Shown one piece after another: positions 25,101-33,303 of a DNA stretch of 64,000 nt; position 1 is the first letter of the stretch; each line of letters starts with the position of its first letter. The notes beneath the pieces are model-generated. The model was not told the DNA's origin. It was given only the letters and a program-made list of their open reading frames with translations, and did not search any database. This DNA comes from Apoderus coryli (lineage: Eukaryota > Arthropoda > Insecta > Coleoptera > Attelabidae), in NCBI GenBank assembly GCA_911728435.2, contig OU452198.1, forward strand, positions 3,596,001 through 3,660,000. Direction: 5' to 3'. Position numbers and translations under genes: made by a program.

Positions 25101-26941
25101 GAATGCTGTACTTATTAATGCTGTGACGCAATTGTCAAATCAGCTGATTTACAAAGTGGCAAAGTGTCTTTATTTTCAGAGATATAGAGGAGAGAGAATG
25201 AGCTTAATAGTAGGCGGCCATGTTCCACCATTGACAGTGGCGTATAATAATAATAAATGACTTTATTATTTTGCAGTACAAAATATGGCATGTATGAACC
25301 CAATTGTGGTTTGGAGAACTTACTGATGTCTTGGGGCCATGACGAATACCTCTACAGAATGTTGAAACACAATAAAACTACATTACCGGAAGTAGCATTA
25401 CAAATGATCCGTTTCCACAGCTTCTATCCATGGCATTCTGGTGGCGACTACAAACATTTGCTGGCTGAAAAAGATGAGGAAACTAAGAAATGGGTATTGG
25501 CATTCAAGTAAGTAACCTGACACATTACTGTTACTTTCCGTGTTTTTTTTTTTTAATTTAAGTAAGCAAATTACTTTCACCGGAAGATGAATCAACCTCA
25601 AATTCCTTTTAACAATGATGTTTTCCGTTTCTTTTGCAACAAAAATGGAAGTGACGCGAGTGGCAGGTGATCATGTCCATCAGCACAGCTGCTGACCTTG
25701 ACCTCTGACTGTGTTTGTATAGAAATCTTTATGTCATGGTTATTTTTACGGACTTTTGGAGACATTCCTTAGTTAAGCATCACATGGAAGCTTTTGAATC
25801 TTCTGTTTTGTTTATAAATAAACTGCCTAGTAGTTTTTTAATAGGTTATAGAATTTCTGGCATTAGGATGACTCAGGCTATCCTCTTGAACACTGGTTAA
25901 TAACTCGTATTGAGAATTCACCTCCAGGTTCTCCAGTAAGCCGTTATATACACAAGCACATGTTCAAACAAACTAAAAAACAATTGCAAACACAACAACC
26001 AACAACCCTCTCAATATGAAAACCAATTACATTACAAATGTCATTGATGAAAATTGAAAACTGAAAACTATGAAAAGTGAGGTTATACTGGACGCTAGAC
26101 GATAGAATTCCAAACTTCCACAAGTAATTGTATCGAATAATTTCTCATGCAGAGTGTCCATTCCCCATTATATTCGACACAGAGTCCCTTTGCTGGTATA
26201 TTAGTAGGTATTGGTACCTATTATTGCTATTAAATATCGACAAATTAAGAATTTCAATAACTTTTATTTAATTAAAAAAACTTTAGTGAAAATATAAAAT
26301 TTTGACAGAACTGCTCTGACATAAAACGAATTTTGTTTGCATGGCTCACTTCGTTCGATGTTGTTAACCCCGTAATTAGTTATAAATTATAAACTTTTAA
26401 AGATAACCACAACTATATTTTTGAAAACAGCAACAAGCATAGAATGTACTAACACTTTGACAAATTAAACTTTTTTCTACGATCAATATGAACAAAGATA
26501 GCCAGCAAGTGGTTATTGTTGTAGATCGCTAATATCCGTCCACATTTCTTTCTTTCTTCTACGTAAATGTGACAACATTGTTTTTTAGACAGTAAGTAAC
26601 TTCATAATTTAATGCTTGTACTTTCGCAATTGTCACATAACACACAGTTATGTGGCAATTGTCATTTACATTTCTTTTATACAATTTCTCACATTAATAA
26701 TAAATATGATCTAAAAGTTATGGTTGTTTAATTAAATAGTTAAAAACAACAGTTATAACCACCTTGTAGAATCCATTTCAATGGAAGTCCTGTCATAACA
26801 TACTAATAAACTAATTTGTATATAATTTTCAGTCAATACGATCTATACACGAAAAGCGCCGAAATACCAGACATTGACAAGCTGTGGCCCTACTATGAAA
26901 AACTCATCGACAAATACCTCCCTGGAACCCTGGAATGGTAA
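10113..26941 (+). CDS. Miox: myo-inositol oxygenase
   Basis: Non-haem di-iron enzyme that cleaves myo-inositol with O2 to D-glucuronate in the cytosol, the committed step of inositol catabolism. Coding exons: 10113-10124, 15135-15318, 15558-15766, 18448-18584, 25277-25507, 26833-26941. All junctions keep frame and give 293 aa, close to the usual 285. Family landmarks in order: YQTVDFV, NLVDESDP-type loop (LVDESDPDSELPN), IVHAFQTAE (iron His), LIHDAGK (His-Asp ligands; most relatives have HDLGK), EPQWCVVGDSF, SWGHDEY (His), FHSFYPWHSGGDY (His), NQYDLYTK (Asp) and a C-terminal EW. Exon 1 encodes only MRVL before a GTAAGT donor and was chosen because it joins exon 2 in phase 0; it is the least certain part. 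Introns hold many mobile elements, two of them antisense. Confidence 0.93.
10257..10345 (+). repeat. fragment of the long-TIR element found at 53390
   Basis: TAAGGGTGGACAGG, then AGCATATCTCAGGAAATAAT, matches both ends of the inverted-repeat element at 53390-54667. Only about 90 bp of one end remains here, in MIOX intron 1, so it is a truncated relic. Confidence 0.6.
10376..10503. repeat. two-copy 64-bp tandem repeat
   Basis: GGTTATTAATGTTACGAACG begins at 10376 and again at 10440. Both copies continue with CTATGACTTTTGTAC. They lie in MIOX intron 1 with about 15% differences. Confidence 0.75.
10880..11900 (+). mobile_element. degenerate non-LTR retrotransposon (RT fragment)
   Basis: In broken frames it encodes a reverse transcriptase N-terminal half. 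An EILDALLGIKSNAVGSD segment precedes NFPTCWKEANVIPIPK, then LRPINILPAISKVIE, then GLLSEVQSGFRQGHS, the usual order of RT motifs 0 to 2. The catalytic Asp-Asp box is gone. The 3' end has AATAAAGTCATTTATTATATTATTATTATT-type tail sequence near 11870-11900. It sits in MIOX intron 1 in sense orientation. Confidence 0.75.
11901..12899. other. MIOX intron 1 sequence without recognised features
   Basis: No conserved gene is seen. Around 12590-12850 the sequence is very AT-rich with scattered ATTGAT and TTAATGTT words. It has no clear repeat borders. Confidence 0.4.
12900..13480 (+). mobile_element. LINE fragments (C-terminus and possible RT piece)
   Basis: About 12905-13083 encodes a tail like those of insect LINE reverse transcriptases: an FLFLAPPIHASIPLEIM segment, then RSFKKHLKELI and a stop. 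About 13290-13480 holds NGLCPQKLTLNAE and NSFV, which could be a decayed INDL...YADD region. The first piece is moderately convincing, the second weak. Confidence 0.45.
13620..14800 (-). mobile_element. broken Tc1/mariner-superfamily transposase
   Basis: Read on the minus strand, the fragments follow one transposase. An HTH start (MERYTPQERGIIVSIF) lies near 14740. SDEAHFDLSGYVNKQNYRF (first catalytic Asp) with NPRVMHKEPLHP and WCAVHAVIGTFFFENVAG lies at 14115-14300. DMWFQQDGATAHTA (second Asp) with RSPDLS lies at 13866-14105, and LKDNIQHECE at 13603-13800. Stops and frameshifts separate these parts, so it cannot make a full protein. It belongs to the insect family with a QQDGAT.HTA signature. 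Terminal inverted repeats were not found. It lies antisense in MIOX intron 1. Confidence 0.85.
14846..15095 (+). mobile_element. LINE reverse transcriptase C-terminal fragment
   Basis: MKVLGIFLDEKLSFENHI and then ILMKMLYSNRYLL, with SVLNYCKIVYYP further on in another frame, matches the thumb region that follows the YADD box in non-LTR reverse transcriptases. Stops interrupt it. It abuts the MIOX exon 2 acceptor at 15133-15134. Confidence 0.6.
15821..16122. mobile_element. about 300-bp MITE in MIOX intron 3
   Basis: GAAAATAATTTCCTGGCAAAGCGGACTAAAA at the left end is mirrored by TTTTAGTCCGCTTTGCCACGAAATTATTTTC at the right end: about 31 bp with one mismatch. There is no coding capacity. TAATTTTTACTT occurs both at the exon 3 donor (15768) and just right of the element (16123). 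Confidence 0.8.
16415..16640 (+). repeat. two tRNA-like modules (possible SINE relics)
   Basis: Two segments share AAGTCCTGAGTTC, then (T/C)GTAAAAACAC- or CTAGTAAAAACAC-type sequence and a T-run, ending near 16505 and 16632. GAGTTCAAACCC and GAGTTCGATCTC resemble tRNA B boxes. TAGAGGCGAATGGC in the second resembles an A box about 30 bp upstream. No full cloverleaf could be drawn, so a tRNA-derived SINE is the likeliest reading rather than a tRNA gene. Confidence 0.4.
17180..17856 (-). pseudogene. THAP-domain gene with frameshift, antisense in MIOX intron 3
   Basis: Exon 1 (17856-17795) encodes MRCIVLWCKNEGLIPGIKYF, the C-x-x-x-C start of a THAP zinc finger, and ends at GTAAGT. Joining to an acceptor near 17720 in frame gives KKRHDVWMRALG, the expected THAP tryptophan region, but this runs into a stop. 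The rest of the finger, VICSKHFAAEDI and VPDAVPKL (the Cys-His pair and the AVP box), is in another frame, so one base has been gained or lost around 17665. A third segment (17386-17192) encodes an acidic tail with MEVVYMDTENI. It is probably a decayed THAP gene or transposon-derived THAP. A sequencing indel is the alternative. Confidence 0.6.
18585..21425. other. MIOX intron 4, left part, no recognised features
   Basis: No conserved gene is visible. The stretch is AT-rich. TACCCTGTATAATTT at 19061 resembles the CAGGGTG repeat ends seen elsewhere. Around 20870-21420 there are many poly-A runs and short GC-poor words but no clear repeat border. Confidence 0.4.
21430..22559 (-). pseudogene. degenerate P-element-type transposase
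   Basis: Exon 1 (22559-22480) encodes MPNYCSNNSHKTGKLIRYF and IPSDPIR, a THAP start, ending in phase 2 within the Arg codon. Exon 2 (from about 22417) continues in frame with QWVENIGRLDLIS, VCSEHFEEKMF and REAIPTIF, completing a C2CH THAP finger, then hits a stop. Further left, KKSLKGRRYTSEFKKFAVTV (near 21880-21830) and VSDQGSNF with GVQPERPYYI (near 21660-21590) match conserved P-element/THAP9 blocks, the second holding an RNase-H-fold Asp. Several stops lie between. It is a dead copy in MIOX intron 4, antisense to the host gene. Confidence 0.75.
22570..23869. other. MIOX intron 4, middle part, no recognised features
   Basis: No conserved gene or clear repeat is seen. AT-rich sequence separates the P-type pseudogene from the second P-like element. 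Confidence 0.4.
23878..25124 (+). mobile_element. P-element-like non-autonomous transposon (copy 2)
   Basis: It is nearly identical to 3750-4662 over both flanks, starting CACAGTATAATAAATAATAC and ending TATTAATGCTGT. GAGGCAAT (23870-23877) and GACGCAAT (25125-25132) form an 8-bp target duplication with one mismatch. The THAP start codons are present at about 24144, but one base is missing relative to copy 1, so the finger is out of frame. It also carries about 345 bp at 24450-24790 that copy 1 lacks. The right end lies only about 150 bp upstream of MIOX exon 5. Confidence 0.75.
24450..24790 (+). mobile_element. LINE C-terminal fragment inside P-like copy 2
   Basis: It encodes TPPLDSTSIFERSFSYTVSK followed by YYNALPENIKSL, the C-terminal tail of an insect non-LTR reverse transcriptase. 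It is followed by the AATAAAGTCTGTATTATTG tail. Copy 1 keeps the same AATAAAGTCTTTATTATT tail but not the coding part, so copy 1 has probably lost this segment by deletion. Confidence 0.6.
25700..25930 (+). mobile_element. LINE 3' fragment in MIOX intron 5
   Basis: VKHHMEAFESSVLFINKLPS, followed after a frameshift by a YPLEHWL-like piece, looks like the C-terminus of a LINE ORF2. It is short and broken. Confidence 0.4.
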
Positions 26942-26972
26942 AGAGAAACCCTAGAGAGAAGCGCGTTATAAT

Positions 26973-26978
26973 AATAAA
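26973..26978 (+). terminator. MIOX polyadenylation signal
   Basis: AATAAA lies 32 bases after the MIOX stop codon. AAATAAATTAAATG follows at about 27008, which could be a second signal. Confidence 0.6.
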
Positions 26979-27157
26979 CCACAAAAAATATATTATTATT
27001 TGAAACTAAATAAATTAAATGTACATTATTAAATGTATCTGATGTATTTAATATAAATTAAAATGTGTTTTATTATTTGCATTGAGTAAACATTAATTTC
27101 CAAATGAATTTTAATAAAACATGCTCATGTAGGTAGGTATATGCGTATGGTAAATTA

Positions 27158-29569
27158 CACAGGCCAACAAAATGAAAAAAAAAATTTGGTGCCAGAAATC
27201 TAACATCTGATTTTAGATGTTTTTAATGTGCTGATTCCAAAAATGCCACCAGATTTTTTCTATCAGCTCTAGTTTTTGAGATACACGTTACAGGTTAAAT
27301 GATATATTTTTTTCTGATAAAGGACAACAAATAAAGAGATAAATGTGTACTTAATCGTCAAAATAGGAATTTCCCAGAATCTAATTAGCCAAATGGATAC
27401 CTGGAATTGTCCCTGACCCAATGTTCCTATACTAGGAACTACTCAATACAATGCTCTTACTTACTTTTATACCTGTAATTGCCTATGACCCGATCCTTCT
27501 ATACCTGCTTGGCTGTACTTGATTTAGTATATTACTGAGTTTTCCCAAGTAAAGTTGTGCTATCATTTTGTGTAAATTTTGGTCGTTTTGTAGTATCAAG
27601 ACACTAAACTGAAACAATGGCATCCACAAGCAGACGTACCTGTGTAAATCATCCCGATGTTTTTTGTTATGTGTGTGGTGAATACACTTTGAAAGAGAGC
27701 AGAAAAAGGATTTCTGACTTTGTGAAAAGAGCTTATCTTGCCTATTTTGGCGTTCATTTAGGAGATCAAGATAAATCTTGGGCCCCACATTTCATATGTA
27801 AAACATGTGTTGAACATTTGCGACAGTGGACAACTGGAAAGAGGAAGTGCCTAAAGTTTGGTGTACCAATGGTTTGGAGAGAACCGCGGAACCATCATGA
27901 CGACTGCTATTTTTGTCTCGTTAATATTAAAGGCATAAATAGAAACAATAGACACAAATGGACATATCCTGATCTAGATTCTGCAAGAAGGCCTGTAGTG
28001 CATTCGGAAGAAATACCCGTTCCATCATTCAGCAGTCTACCCAAACTGACAGAAGATGATACAGAAACATCAACGTCTGACGAAGTTAAAAGAATTCAAT
28101 CAGAAAACGACAGCGATTTTGAAGCAGATTTAGCAACTCCGCAGTGTTTCAATCAAGAAGAACTAAACGATCTTATAAGAGACCTGAATCTCTCAAAGGA
28201 ATCCGCTGAATTACTTGCATCCAGATTAAAAGAAAAAAATCTACTTTGTCGAGGTACTAATATTACATTTTATCGTAAAAGAGATAAGGATCTGCTGCCT
28301 TTTTTCACTCAGGAAAATGACTTGGTATTCTGTAACAATATAAAAGGGCTCTTAGAAAAAATGGGTTTGCCTGAATACACTCCAGATGATTGGCGCCTTT
28401 TTATTGACAGTTCAAAACGTAGTTTAAAATGTGTTCTTTTACATAACGGTAACAAATATGGCTCAATTCCTATTGGTCATTCTACTACCATGAAGGAAGA
28501 ATATGAAACAATAGCATTAGTTTTGAGAAAAATTAAATACGAAGAACATCAGTGGTCAATTTGTGTTGATTTAAAAATGATTAACTTCCTCCTTGGACAG
28601 CAGAGTGGTTATACAAAATATCCTTGTTTTTTGTGCCTTTGGGACAGCAGAGCTAAAAATGAGCACTGGGTTAACAAAAATTGGCCTTCAAGAGATGTCA
28701 TGATTCAAGGAATACAAAACGTGATCAACGAACCTTTGGTTTCAAGAGAAAAAATCTTACTTCCGCCCTTGCATATCAAGCTAGGCCTAATGAAGCAATT
28801 TGTGAAGGCCTTAAATCGAGATGGAAATTGTTTTGGGTATTTGTCACGTAAATTTCCTGGCATTAGCACGGAAAAACTAAAAGCTGGTATATTTGATGGT
28901 CCTCAAATAAGGCAACTTGTTAAAGATCCACAATTCACCACATCAATGAACGAGACTGAATCTAACGCTTGGAGTTCATTTGTTCAAGTAGTACAAAATT
29001 TTCTTGGCAATCATAAAGCAGACAATTACGTAGAATTAGTGGAAACTATGCTTTCAAATTTTAATATTCTCGGCTGTAACATGAGTATAAAAGTTCACTA
29101 CCTCCACAGCCACCTAGATCGTTTTCCAGAAAACTTAGGTGATTGTAGTGAAGAACAGGGGGAAAGATTCCACCAGGATATTAAAACTATGGAAGATCGT
29201 TATCAAGGACGATGGGATAGCCACATGATGGCGGACTACTGCTGGAGCCTTCAGCGAGACTGCCCTAGTAAACTCCATTCTAGAAAATCGTATAAAAGAA
29301 AATTTTTATGTGATTAGTGACTAATGTAATTATGTAAATTAAGTTTTTGCAATAAATACTTAAATCCATGTGTCTTTGTTTTTTTTAACTGTCAATAGTA
29401 ATATTATATATTATAACAGTTATAACGTAAATTATATACACAATTTTTTAAAAAATCTCAAAAACTAGATCTGATAGACAAAATCTGAGAACCTTTTTAC
29501 ATTCTGCATCCAAAAATTACTCAGGAACAGTTAAAAAATCGCAGGCACCAAAATGTGTGTTGGCCTGTG
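27158..29569 (+). mobile_element. complete 2412-bp DNA transposon, family not recognised
   Basis: Both ends start CACAGGCCAACA as inverted repeats. Inside, TTTGGTGCC and TCTAGTTTTTGAGAT are also mirrored within about 120 bp of each end. TTA stands directly outside both ends (27155-27157 and 29570-29572), a 3-bp target duplication. A single uninterrupted 566-codon gene fills the centre (27617-29317). With intact ends, target duplication and gene it looks autonomous or only recently silenced. It sits in the intergenic gap between MIOX and SLC35F6. Confidence 0.88.
27617..29317 (+). CDS. putative transposase, 566 aa, unnamed arthropod family
   Basis: One open frame starts at the ATG of GAAACAATGGC. 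The N-terminus is Cys-rich: CYVCGEY, then FICKTCVEHLRQW about 40 residues on, then CYFCL, arranged like a ZAD-type or other treble-clef DNA-binding module. An acidic linker (about residues 140-190) follows. The C-terminal 350 residues hold LFIDSSKRSLKCVLLHNG, ICVDLKMINFLLGQQ with YPCFLCLWDSR, LLPPLHIKLGLMKQFV, and EEQGERFHQDIK. Asp, Asp and Glu in FIDSS, CVDLK and EEQGERFH are candidates for a DDE/RNase-H triad, but this is inference. I recall related proteins annotated as uncharacterised in many arthropods. The flanking TIRs and TTA duplication support a transposase role. AATAAA follows at about 29350. Confidence 0.75.
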   Translation: MASTSRRTCVNHPDVFCYVCGEYTLKESRKRISDFVKRAYLAYFGVHLGDQDKSWAPHFICKTCVEHLRQWTTGKRKCLKFGVPMVWREPRNHHDDCYFCLVNIKGINRNNRHKWTYPDLDSARRPVVHSEEIPVPSFSSLPKLTEDDTETSTSDEVKRIQSENDSDFEADLATPQCFNQEELNDLIRDLNLSKESAELLASRLKEKNLLCRGTNITFYRKRDKDLLPFFTQENDLVFCNNIKGLLEKMGLPEYTPDDWRLFIDSSKRSLKCVLLHNGNKYGSIPIGHSTTMKEEYETIALVLRKIKYEEHQWSICVDLKMINFLLGQQSGYTKYPCFLCLWDSRAKNEHWVNKNWPSRDVMIQGIQNVINEPLVSREKILLPPLHIKLGLMKQFVKALNRDGNCFGYLSRKFPGISTEKLKAGIFDGPQIRQLVKDPQFTTSMNETESNAWSSFVQVVQNFLGNHKADNYVELVETMLSNFNILGCNMSIKVHYLHSHLDRFPENLGDCSEEQGERFHQDIKTMEDRYQGRWDSHMMADYCWSLQRDCPSKLHSRKSYKRKFLCD

Positions 29570-29572
29570 TTA

Positions 29573-31257
29573 TCATCAACATTTATACAGTGTGAAGTTA
29601 CAGCAATTTGCCTTTTGATATTGAAGCACAGCTGCTTGTAGATTGTTTTATATTTATATTACTTGAAGGTATGCAACACGTAATACATTATTATTCAAGG
29701 ACAGAACCACAGATCTGTGGACAGAACACCATGCCATTGTCTTTATATTATTATTGTCCTTTTTAAAGACAATGACCATGGTTTTGTCAATTGACAACAG
29801 ACAGTAAACGAATATATTATACTGAACCATAAACTACACATCGGCATAACCATTATGGCATAACTTTGATTGGATATAATATATTTTAAGTTACAATTCG
29901 TTTTACTATTTTGCAATATATCCCTTACTTATATGTATATTTAAAACAAAAGCTCGTGTTTTAATATCAAAACGCATTAGAACAATCAAGAATATAACAC
30001 CAAAAATACACTCATAAATATTGCCAATAATCTTCTCCCAGCAAACTAACCTCAAATATCGAAGTATTCAAGAACTACACAGACATAATTCTCTTTCTTT
30101 ATGGAACTACAGCTTAAGTATACTGTCTAAAACCCAGGATCTTAGAAAAATCGACACCATTAGAACAATGGTCACAGTGAGGAGCCTGAAAAGATGTATT
30201 GGCGAAGGGGTGAGATTGAGTGGCCTGAACTAACCCCTACGGAACTAAATGATAAATGAATAGATGAATGAATAATATATTAGTGCGTTTTCTACTTTTC
30301 AGCCATAAATATCTCGATAATCAATGACTTTCAGTGAATTTTATAACATGTTACGTCAAAAAACGGGCTTAAAATCAAAAGTGACATGTGTCAACCGTTT
30401 CTTTTAAAAAGTTTTGCTTTAAAATGTCATAATTATTGTTTTCGTCATTTTTTTTCAAAAGAGAGACACTTACACGTGCTTTCTAGCGAAAAGAATAATA
30501 TCTTAGACAACGATCGTATTATAATTTTACTTGCTACTTGTTCAACTAGTATACCTAATTAACACACTTTAATTTTGTATATATTAAAGTTTTTATAGTT
30601 ATTTCATTTCGACTGTTAATTAATATTAAATTTTTAATTACATACCAGCGGCATCGTATAAAACAATATTTGTACAGGTATATACCTATGTAACATTTAT
30701 TATTCTTAAAATAATTGGAGTTTTTGTTTCGTAGGTAAATAAATGTTCATTTGGTTTAATATTCTACGGTGAGTTTGAACAACGAAATCAGTTTTTTCCC
30801 AACTTTCATTAGCAAATTAGTAGGTATGTTTTTATAGACATTGTAACCGAAATATCTACTTTTTTGGTTTTTGTTCTTTTATTTAAAGGTATTATTTGGT
30901 TACATCGAATATAGCGAGGTTATAGTATTCGGAAATTTAAGTATTTATACTGCTGTGAACTGTGAACTTAGCGTCACCTGACACCAGTGCCCAGCGCCAC
31001 TCCAGATAAAGAATCTAGAGCCCCCTGACCGTGGAAATAAGGACATGGAAAATATGCACCAAACTGTTTTATTTTAATATGGAATTATTTATAAATGTTT
31101 TTTTTTACATAATTATATGCACAAATCAAACAAAATAAACTAACAAAAAAAAACTATATTAGCATTTTGATAACTCTTCTAAATCAAGATCCAACTTATT
31201 AAACTAAAAAATAACATCAGCAGCATCGTTGATACAAATAGATACAACAGCCGGCTC
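29573..31257. other. intergenic AT-rich stretch
   Basis: No conserved gene is seen. A decayed LINE-like peptide (NLKYRSIQELHRHNS) can be read near 30045-30090, too short to call. The rest is AT-rich spacer. Confidence 0.35.
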
Positions 31258-32408
31258 CCAATTTTTGGAGATGTGGGAATAGTGGACAAAGATAGATAGT
31301 ATTATGGACTATTAGGACTATTTACGTGCCAAACGACACTGCTTGGAAAGATCGGTAAGTGTCTCTTTTTATCAAAAAAACATCGTCAGGCAAACTGATA
31401 CCTATGTCTACAACTTACTGCTGCCAATTTTGGGACATCCATCCATAATACTAATATAACAATAATATATATAATAATTGGGAGCCGTAAGTTGTAGACA
31501 TAGGTATCAGTTTGCCTGACGCAACGATGTTTTTGATAAAAAGAGTGATCTTTCCAAGCAATGCAGTTTGGCACTTAAATTGGCCATAATACTTACTAAC
31601 TAGAGAGTTCTTTTGATTTGGTCCCGGAAAAATACGGTTGCGTTATTAATACGGTAAAGTCGGACTATCGGAAGAGTTCTTTAGTAAACAACGTCGTAAC
31701 CCTACCTAAAGGAAATGTTAACCTCACTTTTATAATTTCTGCAAGAAGACAGATTTCTGTCAAGTAGAAAGTTTGTGATTTATGTTATATCCATGGTATT
31801 AACGCCACGGTTATATCATTTATACATATTTTTAAATAATGGAAGAAATATTGGACGTGGCAATGTTGGAAGGCCTAAACATGGACGAGTTTGAGGATGC
31901 TGTTATACTCAAATATATTAAATCATGGTGCAGAAGGTAAATATAAGTGAAGAGGAATCCTGGTTACGCTTTAAATCTATATGCTCCTTTATTGCTCTTA
32001 TAGTAAAAATTTTTCTGCAGTTCTCATTTACGTTCGTTTGAATCTGGATGTATCCTCGTTGGGATTCTCTCAATAAAATTAAGTCGTCTTGTACATTGAA
32101 ACGCACACTTTTTTATTTTCCTGAATGTTCATATTTTTTAGTCAGTTTTAAACTGATAATAATATGTAATTTAATTTTATTAATATCACGATTTGTTGTT
32201 TGGTTACACATCTATGTCGGTTTTGACAGTTTTGACACTAAATAGAGTTACGGTAAATTATACGGTAACGCTCGCTACATAACGGAATACGGTAACCGAA
32301 ATAGCGTTAGCGTGAACAATTTTGACAGATAACGTTCCGGTAAGAGCGGAACAGGCGTCAAAAGAACTCTCTATCTGTCCTTGGCCACTATTCTCATCCC
32401 CCAAATTT
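31258..32408. mobile_element. foldback element split by a younger MITE
   Basis: Left arm 31258-31428 mirrors right arm pieces 31482-31602 and 32372-32408. The inner arms share CAGGCAAACTGATACCTATG, TGTAGACA and TTTTTATCAAAAA-type sequence. The outer arms share GGGAATAGTGGACAAAGATAG against the reverse of CTATCTGTCCTTGGCCACTATTC. The right arm is interrupted exactly by the TA-flanked element at 31603-32371. There is no coding capacity in the foldback itself. Confidence 0.8.
31603..32371. mobile_element. 769-bp TA-flanked TIR element nested in the foldback
   Basis: It starts GAGAGTTCTTTTGA and ends with the reverse complement TCAAAAGAACTCTC. TA flanks both sides (31601-31602 and 32372-32373). 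A short open frame at 31840 (MEEILDVAMLEGLNMDEF) looks like the start of a transposase or myb-like gene whose remainder is missing. A Tc1/mariner- or Harbinger-derived non-autonomous element would fit; the 2-bp TA favours the former. Confidence 0.8.
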
Positions 32409-33297
32409 ATTTACGCGAGCAAAATTCAGCAATTTTCACTCACCTGTCTCTCACGTCCGGTCCTTTTACAAATTTTATTAACAGTTACCTGAGAAATTAA
32501 GCCCAAAATATTTTATAGCCAATCTTATAAATTATAAAGACAATGTCACAATAAAGTTGAGCAGGTAGCAATTTTTAGAGCGATTTATCATTTCGTAATT
32601 CTGCTAAACCCGCTTTTTCGACATGATACAAGAGTGTCAAGAACACAACATAACCTAATTGATATGATATTATTTTCGGTCATCACAAAGACGTTTAGTC
32701 TATTCATGACTACAGACCACAGAGAATATCCGAAATTACGAAAATTGTTCTATCAAACTTGTTTATTTATTGCACTGGTATGTTTTTGTTTATTTTATAC
32801 ATTTGACGCCATGCCAGAAATGCATATAGTGTGTTATGTGCAGAAATGACAGATTCTATCGCTAGATCGGTATTTCAAATCGATGGAAAAATGGCGACCG
32901 CTACCAAAGCGCTCATAACTGATCAGTTAACGAAACACGCGTTCAGCAGACAATTGATGATCAATTTTCGAATATTCTCTGTGGCCTGTTGTCATAAATA
33001 GATTAAACGTTAAGTTTTCTTTGTGATGACAAAAAATTAAATCAAATAAGTTAGGTTATGTAATGTTCTTGACACTCTTGTCTTACGAAATGATGAATCG
33101 CTTAAAAATCGCAACCTCATCAACTTTGTTGTGATGAACACGACTAATGCCAATGGTAATTGACTGAAGTGAAAATTGCTGATAATGGATGTAGAATGAT
33201 ATCACCATCGAAAAATGATATCCTAATATTGTCATAGTAGCCTTTTACCACTAACAGCTTAGCAACAAAAGTGAGGATTTGAGGATGATCTCCAGGC
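32409..33297. other. intergenic AT-rich stretch
   Basis: No gene is recognised. Words around GTGTCAAGAACA at 32634 and AATGTTCTTGACACTC at 33061 are mirrored, as are AATGATAAATCGC-type sequences at 32580 and 33090. This suggests another decayed inverted-repeat element of roughly 500 bp. Confidence 0.4.
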
Positions 33298-33303
33298 TTA
33301 CTT

